From: Deltaproteobacteria bacterium
Lineage (GTDB): Bacteria > Desulfobacterota > Desulfobacteria > Desulfobacterales > SG8-13
Direction: 5' to 3'
Assembly: GCA_030670715.1 (NCBI GenBank)
Contig: DAOVBC010000158.1
Coordinates: 1-6,010, forward strand
Length of the DNA: 6,010 nucleotides
Part shown: in pieces, positions 5,976 through 6,010 of the stretch
Layout: the number at the start of each line of letters is the position of its first letter
Numbering within the stretch: position 1 is the stretch's first letter
Made by a program: the position numbers and the translations under genes
The notes under the pieces: generated by a model
The model's database searches: none
Seen by the model: the letters and a program-made list of their open reading frames with translations, nothing else
What the model was told of the DNA's origin: nothing

Positions 5976-6010
5976 ATTGCTGTTTTTGCCTGAAAGGGCA
6001 TGATGGTTCA

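Larger units (their letters stand above)
5615..6010. other. Upstream region of iclR with no complete gene
   Basis: These 396 bases hold the regulator's promoter on the left and a large imperfect inverted repeat on the right. No complete coding region is supported. A short frame on the - strand runs from the window edge to a TGA at 5925-5927 and could be the end of a gene beyond the window, but nothing recognisable supports it. Confidence 0.6.

Noticed and set aside
5993..6010. Start of a + strand gene at ATG 6000 or 6003 after AAAGGG
   Set aside because: The Shine-Dalgarno-like run is too close to either ATG and too few codons remain in the window to judge.

Overview
The window reads as an ordinary chromosomal segment of a moderately GC-rich anaerobic bacterium. 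The gene set (a TAXI-type fused TRAP permease, a glutaconate-type CoA-transferase and an IclR regulator), together with several families of short degenerate intergenic repeats, suggests a Desulfobacterota-like (sulfate-reducer-type) organism. That assignment is an inference from gene style and repeat style, not from a marker gene.

Layout. Bases 2-103 are the tail of a gene on the + strand that is probably a DUF1850 protein. A single-chain 12TM/4TM fused TRAP permease follows at 133-2178 (+). A convergent intergenic region of about 470 bp (2179-2649) holds hairpins and repeats but no credible gene. Three genes lie on the - strand, in transcription order: an IclR-family regulator (5614-4841), the A subunit of a family I CoA-transferase resembling glutaconate CoA-transferase (4663-3686), and its B subunit (3438-2650). 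The last 396 bases (5615-6010) contain the regulator's likely promoter and a 234-bp imperfect inverted repeat.

How the genes may work together. The TRAP system would import an organic acid using the ion gradient. The two-subunit CoA-transferase would activate a carboxylate by moving CoA from a donor such as acetyl-CoA. The IclR protein, at the head of the CoA-transferase strand, would sense the acid or a derivative. The substrate cannot be read from the sequence. The two blocks are convergent, so their link is by neighbourhood only.

The main unusual content is non-coding. An 8-bp tandem motif occurs as four short arrays arranged in two inverted pairs, one on each side of the CoA-transferase B gene. 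One pair sits in an unusually long gap of about 250 bp between the A and B genes. A second repeat family forms imperfect ends around the convergent spacer, and a 7-bp tandem repeat lies just upstream of the A gene. The large inverted repeat at the right end has diverged arms that share a conserved reading frame. No complete novel defence, CRISPR or RNA system is visible.
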